Of a DNA stretch of 64,000 nucleotides, positions 15,951 through 25,119 are shown in pieces (positions within the stretch are counted from its first letter, which is position 1; each line of letters begins with the position of its first letter). The position numbers and the translations under genes were made by a program. The notes beneath the pieces are model-generated. The model ran no database searches. It saw nothing but the letters and a program-made list of their open reading frames with translations, and was not told the DNA's origin. Origin of the DNA: Shewanella decolorationis S12 (GTDB lineage Bacteria > Pseudomonadota > Gammaproteobacteria > Enterobacterales > Shewanellaceae); NCBI RefSeq assembly GCF_000485795.1, contig NZ_AXZL01000073.1:124001-188000 (forward strand). Reading direction: 5' to 3'.

Positions 15951-18188
15951 TTAAGGCAGCGCAGGAAATGTAGTAACCCACTGTTTATTAACGGGCTCGC
16001 CGCTAACCTTCAGGTATTCAATCGCTTGCACTCGCCCTTGCAGCTCCAACCATCGGTCTTGATGCAACACTTGCTGTAACGGACGTTGATAAAAATCGTC
16101 GCGCTCAGCCGACATAAAAGGCGCGAGTGGAATCTTCTGCGCATTTAAAAAACGATAACGACGCATCACCTCGCCCACTGTTTGCGTGGTATCGAGTTCT
16201 GGCAATTGAGTGGTATCAATCAACCAACCTTGCTTAGGTTGATACGCAAGCGATTGCCATTCGGGTGTACCGCTACAACTCAAGGCGCTACTGACTTTAA
16301 TATCGTAAAAATTGCGACGGATCCTATCGGCACTGGTGAGTTGATATAGAACTGTCTTCTCAAGGTGTTCCGCCATACTGTTTTCGGATTTGATCTGCGT
16401 CCATTGCAAGCTGTGACCGTCAACTTGGGGCGCATCCACCACAGTTAGCGAACACACGGCAGCTTGCTCGGTGCTTAACTGTAGGCTCACACCATACTTA
16501 GCCACCATTTGGGGTTCGACTAAGGCGGGGTCCGCAGCTAATGTCTCTTGCGGCGCTTCATTGTAGCTCGCATACATATCATCACGGTAAAGCGTGCGCT
16601 GATCCACTGGGGGATAAGCAACGTTCTTCATGTAATCCATCATCGGAATAAAACGAACATTTTTGGTCAACTCACGGCTCTCATCCGGAGTATTGACATA
16701 GATGGTTAGCGTTGGCGGCTCGGCCGGAAAACTAAAGAAGGTGATGGGTTCAAATTGCATCGATGCAGCTAACCCCAGCATATTCCGTTCGGCTGCAGTT
16801 AACCAAGCAGGCCCTTCTACCGACGGCGATTGGTACTTCATCATGGCACCTTCGGCACCGTCAAATCGCCCCGCTAACCAAGATTTATGGGTTGGATCGC
16901 GCGATGTCAGCACATAAGAAAAAGGCTTATCGGGGATAGGGGCAAATTCCAGCTGTAAATCTTTATACTGCATGGACACCGTTTTGTTTGGATCGGGTGT
17001 TAATGCCAGTTTAACCAGCTTAGCGCCCTGATAATGGGCCTTTGCGCGAAACTCAACAACTTGGGATAGCAGCTCTGAGGGCTCATTCCAGCCAACGAGT
17101 AAATGTTGTTCTACGGATTTATAAAAACCATCCTTTTCAGCGAAATTAAAGCGATAAATCTTATCGAGTTGTAGCGGTAAAACGCTACCATCGGCACTGT
17201 GCGCCGTAATATCGGTTAGACGAAACTCTCCTGATGCTTTTAAACCTGAAAAATCATGCTGATAGGTAAGACTAAGTTGGTCATCGTAAAGGTCAAAGTA
17301 ACCCGCATCGTAGGCAAAAACCGCCTCTTGGCTTAAGGGTTTATTGGCCTCTTCTAATGATAATTCGGGCTGTTTTTCATATTCACCCGGTGGGAAATCG
17401 TAATCAAAAGCCACTCGCTGCGATAGGTCGCCCAACTCACGCTCCTTAGGCACCATAATCACATTGCTGCGCATCGTCCCCTTAAAGCCGTAACGCTCAA
17501 AGGGCACCTCAGCCACTAGTCCCATCTGCACGAGCCATCCGCGGTCGCGCTCGAGCATTAGTTGGCCGTATATTTTGGCTTGCTCACCTTCGCTTTCCAC
17601 TTGAGCCAAAACATGAGTATCAGTGACCTTTAACACGGTAAGCTTTGAATTTGCATGGCCTTGATAGGCCGGAAGCATAACCACTGCCCCCTCTTTAGCG
17701 GGTATTGCATTAATAAAGACCGATGAACTAAAGAGTTTTTTAAGCTCCTGCTCAAGCTCAAGCCCGCGCTCTGCCAGCATGGCTTGCCAAGCGGGTTTAT
17801 TTAATGCACTAAATTCTTTAACCGTGCCATCGTCTAAATTTAAAGTAAATTCAAAACCCTGAGAGAAAATGGCATGCATTTCGGGATTTCGCTCAGCCCG
17901 TTCACCGCTGCTTACGCCACTCCCTTGACCATCACGCATTTTCATATAATCGACGTGCACTTCGAAGCGGCTATTTTTACCCGCCTCGAGCACCTTATAA
18001 CGCAGCAATTGATGGGATGTGGTATTCACCGTTTCGGAACGCCCACCGGCTTCGACCGAGATGAGGGCCGTGCTATACACCTGATACGCGCGCTCATCGC
18101 CTTTCTGCGGCTTAAACTCCACATCGGCATCGCCAAATGAGCAGGCTGATAATAGAAAACATGTAACTACGCTAACCAAATACTTCAT
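15951..18188 (-). CDS. Large lipoprotein of unknown function
   Basis: 745 residues from the ATG at 18188, chosen for its AAGGAA ribosome-binding site and because it starts the lipoprotein signal MKYLVSVVTCFLLSACSFGD (lipobox LSAC, Cys17). The frame extends 46 codons upstream, but without signal or ribosome-binding site. The mature protein is mostly beta, with no motif I recognise; Asp follows two residues after the Cys (C-S-F-G-D), so no simple inner-membrane retention signal is seen. It is followed after 9 bp by the MORN-repeat gene. No enzymatic residues can be assigned. Confidence 0.75.
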   Translation of the reverse strand: MKYLVSVVTCFLLSACSFGDADVEFKPQKGDERAYQVYSTALISVEAGGRSETVNTTSHQLLRYKVLEAGKNSRFEVHVDYMKMRDGQGSGVSSGERAERNPEMHAIFSQGFEFTLNLDDGTVKEFSALNKPAWQAMLAERGLELEQELKKLFSSSVFINAIPAKEGAVVMLPAYQGHANSKLTVLKVTDTHVLAQVESEGEQAKIYGQLMLERDRGWLVQMGLVAEVPFERYGFKGTMRSNVIMVPKERELGDLSQRVAFDYDFPPGEYEKQPELSLEEANKPLSQEAVFAYDAGYFDLYDDQLSLTYQHDFSGLKASGEFRLTDITAHSADGSVLPLQLDKIYRFNFAEKDGFYKSVEQHLLVGWNEPSELLSQVVEFRAKAHYQGAKLVKLALTPDPNKTVSMQYKDLQLEFAPIPDKPFSYVLTSRDPTHKSWLAGRFDGAEGAMMKYQSPSVEGPAWLTAAERNMLGLAASMQFEPITFFSFPAEPPTLTIYVNTPDESRELTKNVRFIPMMDYMKNVAYPPVDQRTLYRDDMYASYNEAPQETLAADPALVEPQMVAKYGVSLQLSTEQAAVCSLTVVDAPQVDGHSLQWTQIKSENSMAEHLEKTVLYQLTSADRIRRNFYDIKVSSALSCSGTPEWQSLAYQPKQGWLIDTTQLPELDTTQTVGEVMRRYRFLNAQKIPLAPFMSAERDDFYQRPLQQVLHQDRWLELQGRVQAIEYLKVSGEPVNKQWVTTFPALP

Positions 18189-18935
18189 GGTTATTCCTTG
18201 TATCTGAATATTAAAACGCCGCATTATGCCTGTTAATCGAACATAAATACATTTTTGCGGCGATTTTATTGGACACGCCAGCTTCGCAAGCTGTGTTATT
18301 GATGGATATAGAAGGTAATTTCGCATTCAAAATGCTCTGTGCAGACGAAGAATTCGACCGTAAAAATAGCTTTTGAAGTATTAAAAATAGGATTGCAGCA
18401 GCTTAAAATGAGTAGTGTTCGATGACGGCTGTAGCGACAAACTCACCTTAAAAAACAACGCTGATGCTAACAAAATAATCACATATGTTCATTAATAGTA
18501 TTAAAAAATCTATTACAAGCCCAAATTAAAGTCGAGATAAAGACTTTTAAAGTCATACACATTTTAGCAAAAATATAAATATTCACCTTGTAAACATGCC
18601 ATTAGATTCTTTTCTTATTCAAATGCGTTAGCTCAAGGGTATTGATAAGATTCCGGCCCTCATAATTAGTTACTGGTTTTATTTGTACTAATAATGTAAT
18701 GAGTCTATATCGCATATTACAGCTGCAAGTAAAATAGTCATTGCGACAACCAGAAATTTTATTCAGTCAAAAGTAGTAAATTAATCGGCATTAACCATTG
18801 CAGTGTGAGTGAAAAACTCAATATTAATATTGTTTTGCTTGATAGAATTCAGCACCTAATTGCTCCCAACAAAAAAGCACAACCCCATTAAGTTGTGCTT
18901 TTTAGATTAAATAGTGAAGCTGTACTAAATCAATA
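18189..18935. other. Long AT-rich intergenic region
   Basis: About 750 bp without a plausible gene on either strand. Next to the lipoprotein gene is a small hairpin (18274-18295, around CAGCTTCGCAAGCTG); at the other end is the merP terminator. The rest is AT-rich and I see no repeat or RNA gene. Confidence 0.5.
18872..18904 (-). terminator. Terminator after the merT-merP-like genes
   Basis: Inverted repeat with arms 18872-18883 (AAAAAGCACAAC) and 18892-18903, loop of 8; T-rich on the minus strand, 32 bp after the merP-like stop. Confidence 0.85.
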
Positions 18936-19238
18936 TCAGCTCTGCTTTTCAACCTTATTGATAGTGCCTTTATAGCCTGTGGCATCGACGGCGGTAATCA
19001 ACTTATCGAGGTTAAAATCTTCGGCAACCGTGACCACGGCTTGCTCGGTTTTCAGGTTCGCCTTAGCTTTAATCACACCATCGGTTTTGCGCAGTGCTTG
19101 ATTGACGACGGTGACGCACAGTGGGCAGGTCATGCCTTTAACATCGAGTGTTACCTGTACGTTATCCGCCCAAGTGAATGGCGTAAACCCCAGTGAGGTG
19201 ATGAGCACGAGTCGTGCTATACGTGATAGTGGCTTCAT
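18936..19238 (-). CDS. MerP-like periplasmic heavy-metal-binding protein (HMA domain)
   Basis: 100 residues from the ATG at 19238, supported by GAGGT upstream. Signal peptide (about 1-24, ending FTPFTWA), then a heavy-metal-associated domain with GMTCPLCVTVVNQAL, giving the CxxC metal site (CPLC), and the usual C-terminal TAVDATGYKG. MerP proteins take Hg2+ or other soft metals in the periplasm and hand them to a membrane transporter. The start overlaps the stop of the MerT-like gene (ATGA), so the two are translationally coupled. Metal specificity is not certain: no merA or merR is nearby. Confidence 0.86.
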   Translation of the reverse strand: MKPLSRIARLVLITSLGFTPFTWADNVQVTLDVKGMTCPLCVTVVNQALRKTDGVIKAKANLKTEQAVVTVAEDFNLDKLITAVDATGYKGTINKVEKQS

Positions 19239-19618
19239 TCGAATACCTCTAATAGCCAAGGTAAAACAAAGGGATACAATTGGAATGCCAGCACAATCGG
19301 CACGCTAAGCCAATAGATAAGCAACATTTGTCCCCGACTAAACTTGCCTGTGCAAAGCGGCTTTTTCGCAAAGTACAAACGCCAAAAACCCAGCAAAATC
19401 AACCCTGTTGATAGGAGCAACATGGGCACTTGTAACCAAGCTAAGCTCGATAACCCCGACAGCCCTGCCGCAGACACGCCAAACACTAAATAAATTAAGG
19501 GCGCGATGCAGCAAAGGCTAGAGGCAACCGCCGCAACAACGGCGGCGGCCATGGTGGCAAGCAGTGGTTTAGCGCTGCTCGCTTGACTTGTACTCATAGG
19601 CGAAGACTTTTGGCTCAT
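19235..19618 (-). CDS. MerT-like mercuric/heavy-metal transport membrane protein
   Basis: 127 residues (or 120 from the second Met at 19597). Three hydrophobic segments; the first carries the vicinal Cys pair SSLCCIAPLIYLVFGVSAAG diagnostic of MerT, and a further Cys (KPLCTGKF) lies in the loop before the third. MerT receives metal from MerP and carries it inward. The start overlaps the 3' end of the transglutaminase gene by 50 bp (29 bp if the second Met is used), which implies one transcript. Without merA, export, uptake or another metal is possible. Confidence 0.82.
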   Translation of the reverse strand: MSQKSSPMSTSQASSAKPLLATMAAAVVAAVASSLCCIAPLIYLVFGVSAAGLSGLSSLAWLQVPMLLLSTGLILLGFWRLYFAKKPLCTGKFSRGQMLLIYWLSVPIVLAFQLYPFVLPWLLEVFE

Positions 19619-20708
19619 AGTAATTCACAGGATCGCCGTCCACTTCGGCATAGGGATAACCAAAATTGTTCAGTGGAGTCTGCTCCGCCACGGGGAATAA
19701 GTCAAAGTCGCGGCCATAGTTAAAGCCAACCCAATTCATTTCCCAGTTACCAAACAGGTAATCATTCACCGCTTGCACCGCAGGATCGCTATGTTCCTTG
19801 TTCTCGGTGAGGCGCATTTTAGTGACATCCGCAGGATCGGCGGGCAGCCAGCCGTAACCCGCTAAATAGAACATAGCACGACAATGTTGACCGCCAGTCA
19901 CGTCGGCAAAGCCCTTATCATCGGCGCTGCCAAAGGCTTTTTTGGAGTATTTACCCATTTTGATGGCTTGGCCTAAGCGAATACCAAACATTTCACGGGC
20001 AGGCACACCTACTGCGCGCATCAGCGCCACAAAGACTGAGTTGATATCGGTACACTTACCGCCGAGTTTGCCACTTTCAAGAATCGCCGCCACATCACCA
20101 CTACCGCAACCTATCACACTGTTATCACGGTACATATTCGCACTCACCCAGTTATAAATGAGTTGTGCTTGTTTGAGCGGATCAGTTTCTTTACCCACAA
20201 TTTTATCCGCGGTTTGCTTCACAATACCGTCTACTGGCATATGCTTGGTTGGTTTCAGGTAAATCGACACATCGGCAGGATACTCAGGTTTAGCTGGTGC
20301 ACGATAATGGGTTAACTCGCCACTTTTAAGGGGTTCCCAATCTTGGGTTTCAATCACTAACTCTAGTGTTAGGGTCATCTTACCCTTGGCATCGGGCCAA
20401 GTGGCAAACAGGGTTTTCGCACCATAATGGTTATTAGCACTGATATAGGCATCTTGATAAGTGCCGCTAAAATTAAGTTTTTCAACCTGTTGAAAAGCCG
20501 TGTTTTCAGGCAACGGAACCCATAACTTCACTACGCCCGATGAGCCCTCTGGCGCCACTAATTGATAAGTATTAGTTAAAGTAAAACGGCGACGGCCACA
20601 GGCTTTATCGGCCATTGAACTGGCTTGGGTCGATGCCGCCAACACTGGCATCACGGTTCCCGCCGCCGACAAAATCGCTGCACCTTTCAAAAAATCACGT
20701 CTTTGCAT
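19569..20708 (-). CDS. Tat-exported transglutaminase-like cysteine protein
   Basis: 379 residues from the ATG at 20708 (AAGGAATG upstream). It starts with a twin-arginine signal MQRRDFLKGAAILSAAG. The transglutaminase-like core has Cys in LGGKCTDINSVFVALMRAVG, His in DVTGGQHCRAMFYLAG and Asp in GWLPADPADV, a plausible Cys-His-Asp triad. Such domains act as proteases, peptidases or amidases as often as transglutaminases. The longer frame to 20894 has no ribosome-binding site and would bury the Tat signal. It is the first gene of the merT-merP unit; Tat export suggests folding before export, perhaps with a cofactor or metal. Confidence 0.85.
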   Translation of the reverse strand: MQRRDFLKGAAILSAAGTVMPVLAASTQASSMADKACGRRRFTLTNTYQLVAPEGSSGVVKLWVPLPENTAFQQVEKLNFSGTYQDAYISANNHYGAKTLFATWPDAKGKMTLTLELVIETQDWEPLKSGELTHYRAPAKPEYPADVSIYLKPTKHMPVDGIVKQTADKIVGKETDPLKQAQLIYNWVSANMYRDNSVIGCGSGDVAAILESGKLGGKCTDINSVFVALMRAVGVPAREMFGIRLGQAIKMGKYSKKAFGSADDKGFADVTGGQHCRAMFYLAGYGWLPADPADVTKMRLTENKEHSDPAVQAVNDYLFGNWEMNWVGFNYGRDFDLFPVAEQTPLNNFGYPYAEVDGDPVNYYEPKVFAYEYKSSEQR

Positions 20709-21166
20709 TAGGCATTCCTTATGTTGATGAGCATTAGAAAAAAAGAGACCACTAAAGTACTTGGTAGCGATTATAGAAAGTCCCATCTGCACCTCAATAG
20801 TGTTGTGAATGGGAATGAGATCGATGTACCAAAAACGCCTTAAAGAGCACATTAATGCAAGAATAGTTAAGACAAGTGGGACATTTTGTCGCAAAGGTAT
20901 TGAGTTTAACAGTTGGTCAATTCTGTACTCTTAAAAACGTTGTCACACGTTACTTGCGCATGTTTAGCTCGACAGCCTCTTAAGTCATACATGAACAAAG
21001 TGACGAAACACCAAATAAATCAAAATAAAAGTTAAAAAGCCCTGAAGCTCTGCAGGAAAATGAGACTTAGACTTGATTGTTGCAAAAATGTTCCAAAAAA
21101 AATGGTAAAAATCCACATTCATTCTAGGCTTAAAAATGCACATACCTTACAAAAGTAGGTTAATCT
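20709..21166. other. Divergent intergenic region upstream of the porin gene
   Basis: About 460 bp without a credible gene. It separates the minus-strand transglutaminase unit from the plus-strand porin gene and should contain promoters for both; I see no promoter or operator good enough to place. The porin start has a modest TAGG ribosome-binding site. Confidence 0.5.
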
Positions 21167-22243
21167 ATGAAACATAAACTGTTATTCAGTCTCTGTTCTC
21201 TCTTACTTGCCACGAGTGCCCAAGCCGAAGTGAATATTTCGGGTTTTGCCTCGGTGGTTGCGGGTAGAGTAATAGATGGCACTGGCGTTGCAGAGTTTGA
21301 TCTTGGTCCAACCTTCCTCGCTGATTACCCACTCGTAGGCGCATACGATGAAGATATCAGCTTTAAACCCGACACACTTTTTGGTATTCAATTTTCTGCC
21401 GATTTACTTGAAGGGTTATCAGCAACCGCTCAGGTTGTTTCCCGCGGAGCCGATGACTTTTCAGCCGATTTTGAATGGGCTTATCTGTCGTACGAAATCA
21501 ATGAGCACTGGACAGTACAGGGGGGCAAGAAACGTCTACCACTGTACTACTACAGTGACTTTTTTGACGTAGGCTACGCCTACCCTTGGATCCGTCCACC
21601 AGCAGACAACTACACATGGCAAATATTTAACTACACAGGTGTTAGTGCACTATATAACTATCTTATTGGCGAATGGACTATGTCTGGACAGGTCTATTAC
21701 GGCAGTGAAGATAGTGACCCCAATAAATTACTCTCCGATTTCTTCTTTCTCGAGAACACTCGCGAAGTTTGGAAAGATATTGGTGGAATCGTAGTGCAAT
21801 TAAATCGTGACTGGTTGGATATTCGCTTAACCCATATGCAATATACCAATGAGCGTTATATTGGTGGTGTACAACAAGAATGGAATGGCAATAAACAAAG
21901 AACAGGTAAATTTTACGGCTTATCGGTCAATATCGATTATAACAACTTCTTATTTTTATCTGAGCTGAATAGATTGGATCTAGATGGCAGTAATCTAGAC
22001 ACTTATCTCGTCACATTGGGATACCGCATAAAATCTGTTATGCCTTATGTCTCGTATTCTGACTTTAATGATGGTGAAGGTGGTGAAGTCCATCACACTA
22101 CTTCTGCGGGTATACGTTGGGATTTCCATCCCTCCGCCGCCTTTAAAATTCAGTACGATGACGTAAAAGATGATGGCGGCCCAGGAATGAAGGTAGCGGG
22201 TGACTCGCAATCAATCAGCCTCGGCGTTGACTTGGTATTTTAG
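21167..22243 (+). CDS. Outer-membrane porin-like beta-barrel protein
   Basis: 358 residues. Signal peptide ending ATSAQA (cleavage about residue 20), then alternating beta-strands (VNISGFASVVAGRV at the start, SISLGVDLVF at the end) with a C-terminal Phe. It resembles trimeric-porin-like proteins of marine gamma-proteobacteria that precede a small phosphate-binding-like protein and a chemoreceptor. It is 9 bp upstream of the binding-protein gene and in the same operon. The solute passed is unknown; the layout suggests the porin delivers or gates the ligand of the chemoreceptor. Confidence 0.8.
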   Translation: MKHKLLFSLCSLLLATSAQAEVNISGFASVVAGRVIDGTGVAEFDLGPTFLADYPLVGAYDEDISFKPDTLFGIQFSADLLEGLSATAQVVSRGADDFSADFEWAYLSYEINEHWTVQGGKKRLPLYYYSDFFDVGYAYPWIRPPADNYTWQIFNYTGVSALYNYLIGEWTMSGQVYYGSEDSDPNKLLSDFFFLENTREVWKDIGGIVVQLNRDWLDIRLTHMQYTNERYIGGVQQEWNGNKQRTGKFYGLSVNIDYNNFLFLSELNRLDLDGSNLDTYLVTLGYRIKSVMPYVSYSDFNDGEGGEVHHTTSAGIRWDFHPSAAFKIQYDDVKDDGGPGMKVAGDSQSISLGVDLVF

Positions 22244-22252
22244 GAGAGAGAC

Positions 22253-22663
22253 ATGAAAAAATTACTTTGCTCAATCCTACTTTGTTTAGTATCGATGCCA
22301 TTATTTGCGGGCGTGGTCGTCATCGTCCATCCAAGCAATAGCGATACAATTGACCAAAAGGCCATTGAAAATATTTACCTAGGAAAAACAAAGACATTCC
22401 CTGGTGGTGCTCCCGCTGTCCCCGTCAATTTAGACAGTGCAGTACCGTTAAGAGAAACCTTTGATTCTAAAGTCTTAGGTAAGTCTTCGAGTCAACTCAA
22501 ATCCTATTGGTCACAAAAAGTATTTACCGGTAAAGGAACACCGCCCAAAGAAGTCACTAGTGGGGCAGAAATGATCAAACTTGTTTCTTCAAACCCCAAT
22601 ATTATTGGCTATATTGATAGTAGTGAGGCCAATGATTCGGTCAAAGTCGTTGCCGAATTTTAA
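22253..22663 (+). CDS. Small periplasmic PstS-like substrate-binding protein
   Basis: 136 residues with a signal peptide ([20 protein letters not shown]). The mature protein matches one lobe of phosphate-type binding proteins: [31 protein letters not shown] at the start and [13 protein letters not shown] near the end. Most PstS are over 300 residues, so this is the short, single-lobe family common next to porins or chemoreceptors in Shewanella and Vibrio. AGGAGAG precedes the ATG. It may capture a phosphate-like anion and present it to the chemoreceptor encoded next. The ligand is inferred from the fold only. Confidence 0.78.
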   Translation: MKKLLCSILLCLVSMPLFAGVVVIVHPSNSDTIDQKAIENIYLGKTKTFPGGAPAVPVNLDSAVPLRETFDSKVLGKSSSQLKSYWSQKVFTGKGTPPKEVTSGAEMIKLVSSNPNIIGYIDSSEANDSVKVVAEF

Positions 22664-22669
22664 GTTGGA

Positions 22670-22691
22670 GTGCCGGAGCATGCTCCGGCAC
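22670..22691. repeat. Perfect 22-bp palindrome between binding-protein and chemoreceptor genes
   Basis: GTGCCGGAGCA followed by its exact complement. In RNA it makes a GC-rich hairpin with no T-run after it, so it is more likely an mRNA-stability or processing element, or a weak attenuator that lowers chemoreceptor expression, than a full terminator. Confidence 0.7.
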
Positions 22692-22707
22692 CGTTTGGGG
22701 GCTGATA

Positions 22708-24327
22708 ATGAATTTATTTAATAACGTTTCAATTTTTAAAAAAGTTGGTGCAATTTTTATTTTAGCGGTAATTATTTTCACCTTGAACTTAAGCATTAGT
22801 GTTATTTCAATTAACAAAAACCGCGCAACACTTAATTACATGGAACAACAGGTTTATCAAAGAGTGGAACTGGCAAACCAAAACGTATTCTTTGTTCAAC
22901 GACTCGATGAACTTTATACGCAATCAGTTTCATTTGCAGATGAAGATTTACTCACCAATGCTGGGAATATGTACGACTCGGTTCGCAAAAACCTTAAACA
23001 ACTCGATATTGTCGATCCCACCCAAGCAAACCAACTCAACGAACTCTCAAACAAACTCACTCGCTATAATGAAATGACGCTAAAACTGGCTAAGGGCATG
23101 CTGGCTGGTACTATCGATATGGCGAATATTGGCCAAATCAGTCAAGAAAAATCCCAAGCCTTTGAAGCTGTACTCAATGAGGTTCAAACCTATAAACAAA
23201 ATAAAATTATCGAATTTAAGGATGCCATTAAAGAAGCGGCTGACCGCTCTGAGCAAAGCCTATGGCTTACTGTATCTTTTGGAATCGCGTTGCTGATTGT
23301 CATGTTTATAGTGACTATCGCCATTGCAAGGTCTATTAGTTCATCCGCCCACAGCGTTGCCCGCTCACTAGAAGAACTTGCCGATGGTAAAGGCGATTTA
23401 AATCATCAATTAAAGGTTTCTGGTACAGATGAGTTAGGACAAGTCTCCAGTAACTTCAACCGTTTCCTTCGGTTACTGGCCGATTCAATCCTTCAAGTTG
23501 TTAATGTAACCGACCCACTTTTGGATAGCTCTCGTTCGTTAAAACAACGTATGGAAGATGCTACCAAAGCAACACAACAGCAAAGCCAAGATGCCAGTAC
23601 AGTGCAAGTATCAATGGAAGATATGCGTCACTCGGTCATAGAAATATCACAAAATGCCCGCCAAGCGGCCAGCGCAGCTCAAGTAGCCGAAAAAGAAGCC
23701 ATGCAAGGTATGAACGTTGTACAAAGAACCATTGATATCTCACAGGATCTCAATAAAGGCATACAGGTTGCATCCAGCTCAATTAATGAACTCGCAAGGG
23801 ATACTGAAAATGTCACCTCAATTTTGAATGTGATTACATCAATTGCAGAGCAGACCAATCTGTTAGCGTTAAATGCGGCAATTGAAGCCGCGCGGGCGGG
23901 TGAGCAAGGGCGTGGTTTTGCCGTTGTTGCCGACGAGGTTAGAGCGCTAGCCTCTAAAACAGCGGATGCAACAACGGAGATCCGTCAGGTATTACAAAAC
24001 CTAAAAACCGCCGCGGTTTCTTCGGTGAATACCATGAATGTTGCCCTAGCCAAGTCGTCTGAAAACGAAACCAATGCTCAAAATACGGGGCTGGCGCTAA
24101 AATCGATCCAAGAACAGATTGTGAGTATTAATGGTATGAATACCCACATTGCCTCAGCCACTGAAGAGCAAGCTTCCGTTGCTTCTTTAGTCGTGAATAA
24201 TGTGGTGAGTATGAATGCTTCCTTTGACGAAACCTTACAAATCTTGTCGCAAGTACGGGATGTATCGGAAGGATTAGTCGATTTTGCTGATGAACTGAAA
24301 AACGCCACCTCACAATTCAAGCTCTAA
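22708..24327 (+). CDS. Methyl-accepting chemotaxis protein
   Basis: 539 residues: transmembrane helix 1 (about 12-33), a periplasmic helical sensor (34-185), transmembrane helix 2 (about 186-207), HAMP (about 205-258), and a cytoplasmic coiled-coil signalling domain with the hairpin tip [20 protein letters not shown] and [15 protein letters not shown]. The ligand domain looks like a four-helix bundle. It should control CheA and hence swimming. There is no C-terminal CheR-docking pentapeptide. The gene follows the porin and small binding protein after 44 bp; that arrangement suggests the binding protein acts as its periplasmic co-receptor. Confidence 0.92.
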   Translation: MNLFNNVSIFKKVGAIFILAVIIFTLNLSISVISINKNRATLNYMEQQVYQRVELANQNVFFVQRLDELYTQSVSFADEDLLTNAGNMYDSVRKNLKQLDIVDPTQANQLNELSNKLTRYNEMTLKLAKGMLAGTIDMANIGQISQEKSQAFEAVLNEVQTYKQNKIIEFKDAIKEAADRSEQSLWLTVSFGIALLIVMFIVTIAIARSISSSAHSVARSLEELADGKGDLNHQLKVSGTDELGQVSSNFNRFLRLLADSILQVVNVTDPLLDSSRSLKQRMEDATKATQQQSQDASTVQVSMEDMRHSVIEISQNARQAASAAQVAEKEAMQGMNVVQRTIDISQDLNKGIQVASSSINELARDTENVTSILNVITSIAEQTNLLALNAAIEAARAGEQGRGFAVVADEVRALASKTADATTEIRQVLQNLKTAAVSSVNTMNVALAKSSENETNAQNTGLALKSIQEQIVSINGMNTHIASATEEQASVASLVVNNVVSMNASFDETLQILSQVRDVSEGLVDFADELKNATSQFKL

Positions 24328-24339
24328 CCGTATCCAATG

Positions 24340-24390
24340 ACCAATACAACTTCGAACGCAGTTTTGGAGCTGTATTGGTGCTTGTTTTCT
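24340..24390 (+). terminator. Probable terminator after the chemoreceptor gene
   Basis: Arms ACCAATACA (24340-24348) and its complement (24371-24379) with a 22-nt loop, followed by a T-rich stretch. Long loop, so only moderately convincing. The remaining bases up to 24712 are AT-rich, with the operator-like repeat listed separately. Confidence 0.45.
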
Positions 24391-24602
24391 GTTGTTTGAT
24401 GTATTTTTAATTACGAAATCATCCGATTAGTTCTGCGTCATTGTTTGATATCGCCCCATTAACCTCTTCAAATTGGTAAAGATAAGAATAGTCCACTACA
24501 GATTTAACAGTTTGGTTCTTGATTAACTTATCTTTAATGCAAATTCATTTGAGCCAACGTAAGACTGCTTACTCACCAGGATAACCGCAAAACACTGATA
24601 AT

Positions 24603-24619
24603 ATTAAGATAATCTTAAT
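24603..24619. promoter_or_regulatory. Inverted repeat, candidate operator of the ridA-cyuA operon
   Basis: ATTAAGA-TAA-TCTTAAT, 7-bp arms, 94 bp ahead of ridA. It lies where a regulator such as the YheO/DauR-type protein encoded at the end of the operon could bind. No experimental support. Confidence 0.4.
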
Positions 24620-24712
24620 TTCATCGTCATCCTATAAAAATCTTTTGTAATAGCAATTGCTCTAATGAGAAAAAATGCAAATAATGTTGCAAATTTAAAC
24701 TTTGATGGCTCA

Positions 24713-25099
24713 ATGATGAAAACAACTATCCACGCAGAACGCGCTCCTGTGGCGATTGGCCCCTATTCCCACGGTACTTGCTATGGCAACCTGATTTTTA
24801 CCTCTGGACAACTACCTGTATGTAAAGAGAAAGGTGGGGTTGTCGAAGGCGGGATCAGCGAACAATCTGTGCAATGCCTTGAGAATCTGAAATACGTGAT
24901 TGAAGCTGGCGGTGGCAGCCTAGAGACTGTGCTTAAAACCACCTGCTACTTAAGTGATATCAGCGACTTTGCCGCCTTTAATGAAGTCTATAAAACCTAT
25001 TTTAAAACTGACTGCCCTGCCCGCAGTTGCTTTGCGGTAAAAGATCTTCCACTGGGTGTCAAAGTGGAAGTCGAAGCCATCGCCCACGTTCACGCATAA
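24713..25099 (+). CDS. RidA family enamine/imine deaminase
   Basis: 128 residues from the ATG at 24713 (a second ATG follows directly); the longer frame from 24665 adds 16 non-family residues. Typical RidA/YjgF features: APVAIGPYSHGTCYGNLIFTSGQ, the substrate-carboxylate Arg in CPARSCFAV and the Glu in VEVEAIAHV. RidA hydrolyses 2-aminoacrylate, a reactive enamine released by PLP and desulfidase enzymes, to pyruvate and ammonia. The next gene encodes a cysteine desulfidase that should release exactly this intermediate, so the two make biochemical sense together. There is no strong ribosome-binding site. Confidence 0.88.
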   Translation: MMKTTIHAERAPVAIGPYSHGTCYGNLIFTSGQLPVCKEKGGVVEGGISEQSVQCLENLKYVIEAGGGSLETVLKTTCYLSDISDFAAFNEVYKTYFKTDCPARSCFAVKDLPLGVKVEVEAIAHVHA

Positions 25100-25119
25100 A
25101 TTGGTAAGGTTGTAGCCCG

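Noticed and set aside
18189..18935. A small RNA or protein gene in the long gap
   Set aside because: No promoter-plus-terminator pair and no open frame with ribosome-binding site; AT-rich sequence only.
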